The notes beneath the pieces are model-generated. The model saw only the letters and a program-made list of their open reading frames with translations, had not been told where the DNA came from and searched no databases. Position numbers and translations under genes: made by a program. A stretch of DNA of 64,000 nt from Halorubellus sp034808145 (lineage in GTDB: Archaea > Halobacteriota > Halobacteria > Halobacteriales > Natrialbaceae), in assembly GCF_034808145.1 (NCBI RefSeq), contig NZ_JAXHGM010000003.1:186001-250000 (forward strand), in the 5' to 3' direction. The first letter of the stretch is position 1. The number at the start of each line of letters is the position of its first letter. This document shows, in pieces, positions 50,163 through 58,173 of the stretch.

Positions 50163-51839
50163 TCACCCCTGCTTGTACTCGACGCCCTTGTTCCCCGCGG
50201 GGTGGTTCCAGTCGGTGTCCGCGACGACCGCGCACGTCCCGCACTCGACGCACGGCTGGGTGTCGAGCGAGACGACCTCCTCCTCGCTGCCGTTCGTCTT
50301 CACGGTCTCCGAGCGGTAACAGCCGCCGCCGAAGTCCTGCGCGCTCACCGGACACGCCGACACCGCCGCGCCGCTCGCGGCGTAGGACTCGTCCAGTAGC
50401 TCGATGTGCGGGTCGCCGACGTCGTACGTCAGGTCGCCGATGCGGTCGTCGAGCGCCGGCGGCTCGACCGTGTTCTCGGCGGTGACGCGGTCGCCGAGCG
50501 CATCCCCGAGAACCGTCGGGAGCGTCACGTACGGCGTCTTCGTGTCCGGCATCAGCATCGACAGGAACGGCGACGAGTACGCGCGCTCGATCACGCCGAG
50601 GCTGTCAGCGACCTTCAACCCGAACCGTCCGACGGGCGACTGGAGGAGCGAGTCCGTGAGGTCCGTGACCGCGTCCCGTTCCCCGAGCGCCGCCGCGACC
50701 TCGTAGCGCTTCGGGCGGAGCTTCCCCATCACGCCCTCGTCGTGGAGCTTCCGCTCGTAGAGCTCGCCCGCGGTCGGCTCCGTCTTCCGGCTCTTCCGGG
50801 CGCGCGATTCCACGAACGCCTCGGCTGCGAGCGCGCCGGCCGTCACCGCGTGATTCATCCCCTTGATGATGGGACCCTGGGCCTGCATCTGGCCGGCCGC
50901 GTCGCCGACGAGCAGGAGTCGACCGCGATGCGGGCTCGTGTGCGCGACCTTCTTCGAGTCCGGCACGAGCTTCGCCGAGTACTCGAGCTCGTCGTACTCG
51001 CCGTCGAAGTACTCCGCGAGCATCGGGTGCGTCAGGAGCGCGTCCAACAGCTCGTGAGGTTCCGCCTCCTCAGCGACGAGACTGTCCAGGTGGAAGACCG
51101 TCCCGACCGAGAGCGTGCTCTCGTTCGTGTACACGAACCCGCCGCCGCGGACGCCCTCGAACAGGTCGCCCGAGAACAGGTGGGCCGCACCTTCGCCCTC
51201 GCCGATACCGAACCGCTCCTCGACCGCACCGTCGGGGAGGTCGACGACCGCCTTCACGCCCTGGAACCACTCCTCGGGCTCTTCCCAGTCCATGAGGTTC
51301 GCCTCGCGCGCCAGCTCGCTGTTCACGCCGTCGGCCGCGACCACGAGGTCCGCCTCGATGGGGTCGAGCTCCTCGCACGTGACGCCCTTCACCTCGCCGT
51401 CCTCCTGGATGAGGCCGTCGACGTGCACGCCCGTGACCACGCCGCCGCCGGTCTCGCGAGTTCGCTCGTGCACGCGCTGCTCTAGCCACGAGTCCATCTT
51501 CCGGCGCAGGACCGCGTCCGACCACTCCGTGTCGTGGTCGTGGAGACCGGTGATGTCGTAGGACTTCACCTTGCTGCCAGCGACGTTGTGGATATGGTAC
51601 TCCGTGATCGGGCGCTCGCTCGCGTACTCGCGGAAGCCCGGGTAGAGGTCGTCGATCGTGTACGGCGCCGACTCCTCCGCGTAGATGAGGCCGCCCGAGA
51701 CGTTCTTCGACCCGGCCTCGACCCCGCGTTCCAGGACGAGCGTCTCGACGTCGTTGTCCGCCAGTACCGCCGCCGCTGCGGCGCCGCCGGGACCGCACCC
51801 GACGACGACCGCCTCGTAGTGTTCTCTGTCGTCAGTCAT
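50163..51839 (-). CDS. fixC: Electron-transfer-flavoprotein:quinone oxidoreductase (FixC-FixX fusion)
   Basis: 558 residues. FAD-binding VVGCGPGGAAAAAVLADNDVETLVLERG near the N-terminus and GDAAGQMQAQGPIIKGMNHAV (second FAD motif). The last 100 residues are a FixX-like ferredoxin (ACPVSAQDF, GGGCYR, QPCVECGTCAV), giving the 4Fe-4S centre; so FixC and FixX are one chain, as in mitochondrial ETF:QO. Accepts electrons from EtfAB and reduces menaquinone at the membrane. Downstream of etfA in the same operon. Confidence 0.92.
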   Translation of the reverse strand: MTDDREHYEAVVVGCGPGGAAAAAVLADNDVETLVLERGVEAGSKNVSGGLIYAEESAPYTIDDLYPGFREYASERPITEYHIHNVAGSKVKSYDITGLHDHDTEWSDAVLRRKMDSWLEQRVHERTRETGGGVVTGVHVDGLIQEDGEVKGVTCEELDPIEADLVVAADGVNSELAREANLMDWEEPEEWFQGVKAVVDLPDGAVEERFGIGEGEGAAHLFSGDLFEGVRGGGFVYTNESTLSVGTVFHLDSLVAEEAEPHELLDALLTHPMLAEYFDGEYDELEYSAKLVPDSKKVAHTSPHRGRLLLVGDAAGQMQAQGPIIKGMNHAVTAGALAAEAFVESRARKSRKTEPTAGELYERKLHDEGVMGKLRPKRYEVAAALGERDAVTDLTDSLLQSPVGRFGLKVADSLGVIERAYSSPFLSMLMPDTKTPYVTLPTVLGDALGDRVTAENTVEPPALDDRIGDLTYDVGDPHIELLDESYAASGAAVSACPVSAQDFGGGCYRSETVKTNGSEEEVVSLDTQPCVECGTCAVVADTDWNHPAGNKGVEYKQG

Positions 51840-51857
51840 GATGGAGTTCTTGGATCG

Positions 51858-53510
51858 TCAGTCGTCGCTCGCCGCTATCTCGTCGAGCCGTAGCTCGCCC
51901 GATTCGACCGCCTCGGTCAGTCGCGGCAGGACCTCGAAGAGGTCGCCGTGCACGTAGTAGTCCGAGAAGTCCCGGATGTCCGCGTCCGGTTCGGTGTTGA
52001 TCGCGATGATGGTGTCGGACTCGTCCATCCCGACCTTGTGCTGGATGGCGCCGCTGATGCCCGCAGCGACGTAGATGTCGGGTTCCACCACCTGTCCGCT
52101 CTCACCAATCTGTCTGTCCTCGCCGATGTACTGTTCGACGTGGCCGTCGAAGCTGTACGAGGACGTGATGACGCCCCGGGAGAGTCCGAGTTCGGCGTCC
52201 TCGAACGCGTCGCGGAGTTCGAGCCCGAGCTCGATGCCCTTCGTCGGGTCGTCGCCGATGCCGCGACCGAGCGCGATGACGACGTCGTAGCCGGTCAGGT
52301 CGATGCCTTCCTCGAGCGTGTCGAAGTCCTGAACGTCGGCGCGGAACCACTCGTCGGGCGCGTCGAGGTCGCTGTGCACGACCTCGCCCTCCCGCTCCGC
52401 GTCGGCTTCGGGAATCTCGAAGCTCCCGGGGATGACGCTCCCGCCCTGCGGATGGAAGTCCCGATGCGGTTTGTCCAGACAGAGGATGGTCGAGTACTCG
52501 AATCCGGAGAAGTCCGGGCGCTTCATGTGCAGGACGCGCTCGAACTCGCGCTTGCCCTGTCCGCCGGTCTTCGCCGGGTTCGAGATGACGGTGTCCTCGA
52601 TGTACAGCCCCGAGCAGTCCGACGCCAGCCCGGAGTCGAGCTCCGCCTGCACCTGCGCGGACAGGTCGCGGCCGTTGTTCGTCGCCGGGAACAGCACGTA
52701 CCGCGGCTCGTCGTAGTCGTGCCAGTCGCGCTCGGGCCGGTCCTCGCGGCCGTACTCGTGGCCGTCGCCGCGCACGATGTCACAGAACACCTCCGCGTAC
52801 GCCTTGTGCTGGAAGCGAGCCATCCGCTCGTCCTCGTGGACGACGACGAGGTCCGCGCCACACGCGATGCAGTCGTCGACGTGCCCCTCGACGTCGTCAC
52901 CCATGAGGACCGCGACGACGCGCTCGTCGGCGTCGTACTGGTCGTTGTAGTCGTCCATCAGCTGGCGGGCCTTCCCGAGCATCTCCAGGCTCACGTCGAC
53001 GAGTTCGCCCTGCTGGGTCTCGCAGTACACCCACATGTCGCGGTAGTCGCCGTCGTCGATACCGTGGACGTACTGCTTGTCCTCGGTCGGATGGTCGAGG
53101 TCGGGATACTTCTCCTCGGGCGGGACGTACTCCGCCTCCTCGCCGTCCTCGCTCGACTCAAGCTGGTCGAGCCGGGACTGGATGCGGTCCTTCGCGGTCG
53201 ACCGGTCGTCGCCCGCCTCCTCGCGCTCCAGCATCCCGCGGAGCGCGTCCGCGTCGTCGACGTCCCGGACGAGGTTCGCCATCTCCGCGACGGTGTACTC
53301 GCCGGGGTCCAGTTCCGTGTAGTCGATCGCGTCCTCGTCCTCGTCATGGAGCTTGTCGATACGGCTCTGGACGAGGGTCTTCACCGCGTCCCGGTTCTTC
53401 CCCTCCTTCTCGCGTTCGAGGACCTCCTCCAGGTCGCCGGCGTCCTCGACGTCCTTCACCTTCGGGCCGAGTTCGCTGATTTCGAAGTCGTTCGGGTCGA
53501 ACACGGCCAT
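51858..53510 (-). CDS. etfA: Electron transfer flavoprotein subunit alpha with duplicated N-terminal helical module
   Basis: 550 residues, about 200 longer than bacterial EtfA. The extra N-terminus is a twice-repeated helical unit (ELGPKVKDVEDAGDLEEVLEREKEG-KNRDAVKTLVQSRID and MANLVRDVDDADALRGMLEREEAG-DDRSTAKDRIQSRLD). The EtfA core begins near YRDMWVYCETQQGELVDVSLEML; the FAD domain has SRGVITSSYSFDGHVEQYIGEDRQIGESGQVVEPDIYVAAGISGAIQHKVGMDESDTIIAINTEPDADI. Carries FAD and shuttles electrons from dehydrogenases to ETF:QO. Separated from etfB by two bases. Confidence 0.93.
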   Translation of the reverse strand: MAVFDPNDFEISELGPKVKDVEDAGDLEEVLEREKEGKNRDAVKTLVQSRIDKLHDEDEDAIDYTELDPGEYTVAEMANLVRDVDDADALRGMLEREEAGDDRSTAKDRIQSRLDQLESSEDGEEAEYVPPEEKYPDLDHPTEDKQYVHGIDDGDYRDMWVYCETQQGELVDVSLEMLGKARQLMDDYNDQYDADERVVAVLMGDDVEGHVDDCIACGADLVVVHEDERMARFQHKAYAEVFCDIVRGDGHEYGREDRPERDWHDYDEPRYVLFPATNNGRDLSAQVQAELDSGLASDCSGLYIEDTVISNPAKTGGQGKREFERVLHMKRPDFSGFEYSTILCLDKPHRDFHPQGGSVIPGSFEIPEADAEREGEVVHSDLDAPDEWFRADVQDFDTLEEGIDLTGYDVVIALGRGIGDDPTKGIELGLELRDAFEDAELGLSRGVITSSYSFDGHVEQYIGEDRQIGESGQVVEPDIYVAAGISGAIQHKVGMDESDTIIAINTEPDADIRDFSDYYVHGDLFEVLPRLTEAVESGELRLDEIAASDD

Positions 53511-53512
53511 CG

Positions 53513-54367
53513 TCAGTCACCTCCCGCGTACGGCGCCAGTTCGTCCACGACCTGCTGCATTCCCTGGGAGTCAGTAGGGTCGACGTCGGTCGCCTCCCGC
53601 TCGCTGGGCGCCTTCGGGATGGGGTCGACGCCGCCGACGATCGTCGGCGACCCGTCCAGCCCGATGAAGTCCGGGTCGAGGTTCAACTCCTCGTGGTCCC
53701 ACACCGTCATCACGGACTCGTGGTCCTCGGCGCGCTCCTGGGTCTCCTCGCGGAGGTCCTTGTGCAGCAGGCGGTGTTCTGCGCGCCGGTACGTCGCCTC
53801 GAACTCGGGGTCCGTGACGACGAACGCCGGCAGTTCCGCCTCGACGGTCTCGATCTCCTCGACGTCGCCCTGGACGAGTCGTTTCGCGCGAACGACGCCC
53901 TCGTCCTCGTCGACGTCCAGCGAGATGACGTGCGTGAGAACCGGCCAGTCCATGCACCACGCCGCCTGCGGGCCGGTGTGGCCGGTCTCCCCGTCAGCGG
54001 TCTTGAACCCCGCGAACACGAGGTCCGGTCGTTCGTCGAGCTTCTGGATGCCGGTCGCGACCGTAATCGCGGTCGCCCACGTGTCCGCCGCCGCCATCTC
54101 GCGGTCCGAGAGCAGGACGCAGTCGTCGCCGTACACGTCCTCCATGCCCTCGCGGAGCACGTCGCCGTACCCCGGTGGTCCCATACTCATCAGTGTGACG
54201 TCACCGCCGTGCCGGACCTTCGTCTGGAGCGCCGCTCGTGCGGCGTGCTTGTCGTTCGGATTCATCACCGTGGGGGTCTCTCCGCGTTCGAGGTGGCCGT
54301 CCTCGTCGAACGACACCACCCCCTCGCGGAAGTCCGGGACCCCTTTCGTCAGTACGACGGAATACAT
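53513..54367 (-). CDS. etfB: Electron transfer flavoprotein subunit beta
   Basis: 284 residues from ATG 54367 (an ATG at 54379 is less likely). Core motifs DKHAARAALQTK, DVTLMSMGPP, LLSDREMAAADTWATAITVA, GFKTADGETGHTGPQAAWCMDWPVLT and VEAELPAFVVTDPEFEATYR fit EtfB. The AMP-binding stretch of the canonical G-x-x-T-x-D-x-x-T-G appears as KTADGETGHTG. Forms the heterodimer with EtfA. Upstream is a 10-codon leader ORF and an AT-rich promoter. Confidence 0.93.
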   Translation of the reverse strand: MYSVVLTKGVPDFREGVVSFDEDGHLERGETPTVMNPNDKHAARAALQTKVRHGGDVTLMSMGPPGYGDVLREGMEDVYGDDCVLLSDREMAAADTWATAITVATGIQKLDERPDLVFAGFKTADGETGHTGPQAAWCMDWPVLTHVISLDVDEDEGVVRAKRLVQGDVEEIETVEAELPAFVVTDPEFEATYRRAEHRLLHKDLREETQERAEDHESVMTVWDHEELNLDPDFIGLDGSPTIVGGVDPIPKAPSEREATDVDPTDSQGMQQVVDELAPYAGGD

Positions 54368-54368
54368 G

Positions 54369-54401
54369 CTAAATCTCACCTGGAGTGTGTTCGACTAGCA
54401 T
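54369..54401 (-). other. 10-codon leader ORF before etfB
   Basis: ATG 54401 to TAG 54369 encodes MLVEHTPGEI and ends one base before the etfB ATG. GGTGAG inside it lies eight bases before that start and is a standard Shine-Dalgarno. The 54402-54692 interval holds the promoter only. Confidence 0.3.
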
Positions 54402-54435
54402 GGCGGACGGAGGGATTATCACTGTGTCGGTGGGT

Positions 54436-54445
54436 ATCATATATC
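54436..54445 (-). promoter_or_regulatory. TATA box of the ETF operon
   Basis: ATCATATATC at 54436-54445; on the minus strand it lies about 40 bases before the leader ORF ATG and 70-75 before etfB. It is the only AT-rich element in the 325-bp interval between ferredoxin and etfB. Confidence 0.5.
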
Positions 54446-54692
54446 GAGGACGGAACCGAGTTCCTTCACCTCGCGGTACGCGACACCCCACGCCACGCAC
54501 CCACGTCGACGCGCTACGAGATGGTCTCAACGCGTCGCCACGACATACGACCGGCAGTCGCACTACTACCGGACGAGCACCGATTGCTCCACTATCGAAT
54601 CAGAATCCGCCGCTTCACTGCTGTCCGGGCCAAAAGTCGTCGCCGGACCAGAGGGTACGGAGTCGTCGCGAACGACCGCAGGAGAGCGGGCG

Positions 54693-55022
54693 TCAGCTCC
54701 GACCCGCGCGGCCGGGGTCGACGTCGATGGCGTCGACGGGACAGACGTCGACGCAGAGCATGCAGTCGATACACTGGCTCTCGTTCGCCGGGTCGGCCTT
54801 GATCTCGCTCTCGGGATGGTCGGGCGTGTCCACCCACTCGAAGACGTCCACCGGACAGTCCTCGACGCACGCACCGTCGGCGATACAGATGTCGAAGTCC
54901 ACCGCCACGTGCGTGCCGTGGATACCGAGTTCCTCCGGTTCGTCAACCGGTCCCCATACGTCGTGGCCGTCGTGCTGCTCGACGACGTCGCGGTTCTGCT
55001 CGAAGTTCGGGTCTATGGCCAT
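54693..55022 (-). CDS. 7Fe-type ferredoxin
   Basis: 109 residues from ATG 55022. First cluster motif C46-x5-C52-x3-C56-P (3Fe-4S-like spacing) and second motif C84-x2-C87-x2-C90-x3-C94-P (4Fe-4S), the arrangement of Sulfolobus/haloarchaeal seven-iron ferredoxins. The N-terminal extension of about 45 residues (DGHDVWGPVDEPEELGIHGTHVAVDFD) is typical of archaeal versions that bind zinc. Low-potential electron carrier for 2-oxoacid oxidoreductases and possibly ETF. It has its own promoter (CTTAAAAC at 55051-55058), so may be transcribed separately from etfBA. Confidence 0.9.
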   Translation of the reverse strand: MAIDPNFEQNRDVVEQHDGHDVWGPVDEPEELGIHGTHVAVDFDICIADGACVEDCPVDVFEWVDTPDHPESEIKADPANESQCIDCMLCVDVCPVDAIDVDPGRAGRS

Positions 55023-55279
55023 TGGTACCTAACTACACTCGGGCTTACTACTTAAAACTTCGACAACGGAACACCGGTATCCGCAAGCAAGCGCCACGGC
55101 CGAACGCGTTCGACAACCCCCGGTTCGTATCCGACGATTCGCGGCGACGACCCTGAACTTCACGGTTCGGTTCCGGTGTCGAGCGAACTGGCACCGTCGA
55201 GACAGCCAGTCCACGACCGAACTCTCGTCCACCGTCTCGGTCGTCGTTCGACAGCGAGAGACCATCCCGGTCTTCACCG

Positions 55280-55474
55280 TTACTCGTCGCTGGCGGGCCG
55301 TTCGTCGACATCATCCGACGACGTCGCAGCTTCCAGGCTTCCCAAGAACCCGAGCGCAGCGAGGAGAATTCCTGCAATCGGGAGGAGAGATGCATCGATC
55401 CCGTACTTCAGTAGCCAATCGCCGAACACGACGAGCGCAATCCCGAAGAGGATGGCATCTCTTGACAGAGACAT
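55280..55474 (-). CDS. Small two-helix membrane protein
   Basis: 64 residues: AILFGIALVVFGDWLLKYG and LLPIAGILLAALGFLGSLEAA, with an acidic tail. TAATATATTT at 55496-55505 is centred about 26 bases upstream of the ATG, so a leaderless transcript is expected. Function unknown; not obviously related to the 17.9-19.2 kb family. The 55023-55279 interval shows no gene. Confidence 0.72.
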   Translation of the reverse strand: MSLSRDAILFGIALVVFGDWLLKYGIDASLLPIAGILLAALGFLGSLEAATSSDDVDERPASDE

Positions 55475-55677
55475 AAGTTTTCAGTCCCGGAGCTGTAATA
55501 TATTTCTTCTTCACTGTCGAAGGAGCTGGACCGAAGGGTCCGTGCCCTGATTCAGCCGCTTCCGGTCGGATACTGGGCACAGACCGAACTGGTTCGTCGC
55601 CCCCAGCACGAGACTGTGAATCCGGAACGGCCCGCCGGCGAGACAAGCCTTTACGCCGCGCAGCCCTACGTCGACGT

Positions 55678-56220
55678 ATGAGCGATACCGAGATAGCGAC
55701 GTTCGGCGGCGGCTGCTTCTGGTGCGTCGAAGCCGCGATGAAGGAACTCGAAGGCGTCCACGGGGTCACGTCCGGGTACGCGGGCGGGCACGTGGAGAAC
55801 CCGAGTTACCGCGCCGTCTGCTCCGGCGATACCGGCCACGCCGAGGTCGTGCGGGTCGAGTTCGACCCGGAGACCATCGCGTACGAGGACCTCCTGCGGG
55901 TGTTCTTCACCATCCACGACCCCACGCAGCTCAACAAGCAGGGCCCCGACGTCGGCACGCAGTACCGCTCCATCGTCCTCTACGAGACCGACGACCAACG
56001 CGACCTGACCGAGGCGTTCATCGCGGGGCTCGCGGACGAGGACGTGTACGACGACGACATCGTCACCGAGGTCGAGCCGCTGGAGACGTTCTACGAAGCC
56101 GAACCCAAACACCAGGACTACTACGAGAAGAACCCGAACGACCGCTACTGCACGTTCCACGCCGACCCGAAGATCAAGAAGGTCCGCGAACAGTTCCGCG
56201 ACCAGGTCAACGCAGACTGA
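55678..56220 (+). CDS. msrA: Peptide methionine sulfoxide reductase A
   Basis: 180 residues. Active-site motif GGGCFWC with catalytic Cys13 at residue 13; typical helices EAAMKELEGVHGVTSGYAGGHVENPSYRAVCSGDTGHAEVVRVEFDP and HDPTQLNKQGPDVGTQYRS are present; GYAGG and the conserved Glu/Tyr set are intact. A further cysteine in NDRYCTFH may serve as the resolving cysteine. Reduces methionine-S-sulfoxide with thioredoxin. Stand-alone, TATA not obvious. Confidence 0.95.
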   Translation: MSDTEIATFGGGCFWCVEAAMKELEGVHGVTSGYAGGHVENPSYRAVCSGDTGHAEVVRVEFDPETIAYEDLLRVFFTIHDPTQLNKQGPDVGTQYRSIVLYETDDQRDLTEAFIAGLADEDVYDDDIVTEVEPLETFYEAEPKHQDYYEKNPNDRYCTFHADPKIKKVREQFRDQVNAD

Positions 56221-56391
56221 CATCGCCGCGCCTCCGGAAGCCTCCATCCCCCTCCGCGTCCGGACAATGCTTCGTCGTCCGGACGACCCTTCCTCTCCCG
56301 AGTACTCCCTTTTCGTTCGAGTCGCGGTTCACGTCTGCGGCGAGGCGGTCGCGGCGCGTCTCGGTTCTCTCATCCCGAGAACCACGTTCTC

Positions 56392-56398
56392 TTTATAA
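56392..56398 (+). promoter_or_regulatory. TATA box of the doxX gene
   Basis: TTTATAA centred about 40 bases before ATG 56435, giving a leader of roughly 13 bases. Confidence 0.5.
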
Positions 56399-56434
56399 GG
56401 GGTCGGGTATCGTCTCTCTACTCGGAGAACCACT

Positions 56435-57010
56435 ATGTCATCCATTCAATCCAGCAAGCAGTCCGCGAACAGGTTCGAGAGCACGCTCGGCGGCATCACC
56501 GTCAACGGCCAGGCACACTCACTGAGCGCGTGGTTCGTCCTCGCACTCCGTCTCGTGTTCGGGTACGCGTTCCTCTCGTCGGGGCTCGACAAGGTCCTCG
56601 CGTCCGGCTGGACCGCGCAGGGCTACCTCGCCGGCGTCGCCGCCACGAACGGCAACCCCCTCGAGGGGATGTTCGCGTGGATGGCTGACACCAGCTGGTT
56701 CGTCTCGTTCGTCGACGTCGCCGTGCCCTTCGGGGAACTCCTCATCGGCCTCGGACTCATCGTCGGCCTCCTCGTCCGCCTCGCGGCGTTCTGGGGCGCG
56801 TTCATCATGACGATGTTCTACTTCGGGAACTGGAGCATCGAACACGGCATCGTCAACAGCGACTTCGCGTACGTCATCGTGTTCCTCGCCATCGCCGCGT
56901 TCGGCGCCGGCCGCATCATCGGCCTCGACCGCTACGTCGAGACCTACGAGTTCGCGGACGGCCAGACGCTCCTCGAGAAGTACCCGCGCCTCGACTACAT
57001 CCTCGGCTGA
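56435..57010 (+). CDS. DoxX-family membrane protein
   Basis: 191 residues, four helices. WFVLALRLVFGYAFLSSGLDKVL is the DoxX signature start; VPFGELLIGLGLIVGLLVRLAAFWGAFIMTMFYFG and the C-terminal AFGAGRIIGLDRYVE fit the family. A hydrophilic N-terminus of about 28 residues precedes helix 1. DoxX homologues are linked to thiosulfate:quinone reductase or, more generally, membrane redox; no DoxA/D partner is present here. Function remains open. Confidence 0.85.
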   Translation: MSSIQSSKQSANRFESTLGGITVNGQAHSLSAWFVLALRLVFGYAFLSSGLDKVLASGWTAQGYLAGVAATNGNPLEGMFAWMADTSWFVSFVDVAVPFGELLIGLGLIVGLLVRLAAFWGAFIMTMFYFGNWSIEHGIVNSDFAYVIVFLAIAAFGAGRIIGLDRYVETYEFADGQTLLEKYPRLDYILG

Positions 57011-57140
57011 ACGGGCGCTCGAACGACCAGCGGCCCTGGCACCGGCCGTATCCGAACGACCATCGATTCGACCCGACTTCCGCTTCCGACGCCCCTACTA
57101 TTCGAGACGACGTCCCGCCTTGAGAACGCGACTCGTACGC

Positions 57141-57274
57141 GAAGGCGGACCGCAGCAACCCGTCAGCGACGAGAACGCACCGGTCGAAGGCGGACCGCAG
57201 CAACCCGTCAGCGACGAGCACGCACCGGTCGAAGGCGACCACAGCAACCGGCCGGCGTCGAGCACGCACCGGTC
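57141..57274. repeat. Three 45-bp tandem repeats
   Basis: Units 57141-57185, 57186-57230 and 57231-57274 (last 44 bp) share GAAGGCG, CAGCAACC and ACGCACCGGTC blocks. Units one and two differ at one base. They fill most of the 272-bp gap between doxX and the convergent small membrane gene. Unit length is a multiple of three, but no start/stop context supports coding. Confidence 0.75.
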
Positions 57275-57282
57275 GACCGTCG

Positions 57283-57564
57283 TCACTCGGAGTACAGCGA
57301 GTACGTGATGATGGCGAACCCGATAGCCGTCAACGCGGACTCGATGACGAGCGCAGTGTTACGCTCGAACCCGGTCGGGAACTGGTCGAACACGCCCGCG
57401 AGCAGCGACCCGAGCGTGATGACGCCGAACCCGACCGCGAGATACCCGAGCGATTGCGCGCTCGTCCGCCGGTACGCGCGATAGGAGAGATACGAGATGA
57501 GCCCTCCGAGAGCCAGCGTGATTGCTTTCAGTGCAACGACCAGGGCCGGTGTGTGACTGCTCAT
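57283..57564 (-). CDS. Small three-helix membrane protein paired with an HTH protein
   Basis: 93 residues, about three helices (ALKAITLALGGLISYLSYRAY, LGYLAVGFGVITLGSLLAGVF, VIESALTAIGFAIITYSLY). Its ATG overlaps the HTH gene's stop (ATGA), so the two are coupled. HTH-plus-small-membrane-protein pairs of this kind are common in haloarchaea (DUF7521-like) and may form a sensor-regulator couple. The function is not established. Confidence 0.78.
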   Translation of the reverse strand: MSSHTPALVVALKAITLALGGLISYLSYRAYRRTSAQSLGYLAVGFGVITLGSLLAGVFDQFPTGFERNTALVIESALTAIGFAIITYSLYSE

Positions 57565-57938
57565 GTTTCCTTACGTACCTCGTTCCAGAGTTGTGCGAGT
57601 TGCTCGTCCGCCGACTGTGCGGGCCGCGAGATACTCACGTCGAACTCGCGGTCGTCGGTCAACCCGATCTCGACCGAGTCGAACGCGAGCACGTACTTCG
57701 TCGTATGGTGCCCGTCGGACCGGATCTCGGTTCGCTCGTCGAGTATCGACGCTTCCGTCAAGAGGTCGAGTTTCCGGTAGGTCGTCGACAGCGGGATGTC
57801 GGTCTCGTCCGACACCTCGTTCGCCGTCATCGCCCCAGACATCGCTTGCACGATCTTCCGACAGTTCGGATCGTCGAGCGCGTCGAGGACCGCCTGCAGG
57901 TCCGGTTCGGCGTCGTCAACGAACGGGTCCCGCACCAT
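57561..57938 (-). CDS. ArsR/winged-helix transcriptional regulator
   Basis: 125 residues from ATG 57938. DALDDPNCRKIVQAMSGAMTANEVSDETDIPLSTTYRKLDLLTEASILDERTE is an ArsR-type winged helix (recognition helix STTYRKLDLL). The tail DDREFDVSISRPAQSADEQLAQLWNEV may be a dimerisation or coiled region. It is encoded just upstream of, and overlapping, the small membrane gene, suggesting control of or by that protein. The divergent multicopper oxidase gene starts 235 bp away and could be a target. Confidence 0.88.
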   Translation of the reverse strand: MVRDPFVDDAEPDLQAVLDALDDPNCRKIVQAMSGAMTANEVSDETDIPLSTTYRKLDLLTEASILDERTEIRSDGHHTTKYVLAFDSVEIGLTDDREFDVSISRPAQSADEQLAQLWNEVRKET

Positions 57939-58173
57939 CTGTATCGCTCTGCTCGGGGCGCCCTGAAAAACCTGCCGACGTGCCGTCCCTCGCACGTCCA
58001 TCGAATCGAGGACCGCGAGGACCGCAACGGTACCGGACCGACGACATTCCCAGGGGTCGAACCGAACCCGTTCGGGTCAGCCCGGTCGTATTCCAGCATG
58101 CTGAGAACGGTTTTTCGCCGACGAGAATGAGCGATGCCGGGTTCAAGTAGGGGTCGTAAGGTGGAGGTGTACA

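Noticed and set aside
57120..57308. 62-codon plus-strand ORF with 15-residue repeats over the 45-bp repeat array
   Set aside because: No promoter, weak start, low-complexity product, convergent context; better treated as a DNA repeat.
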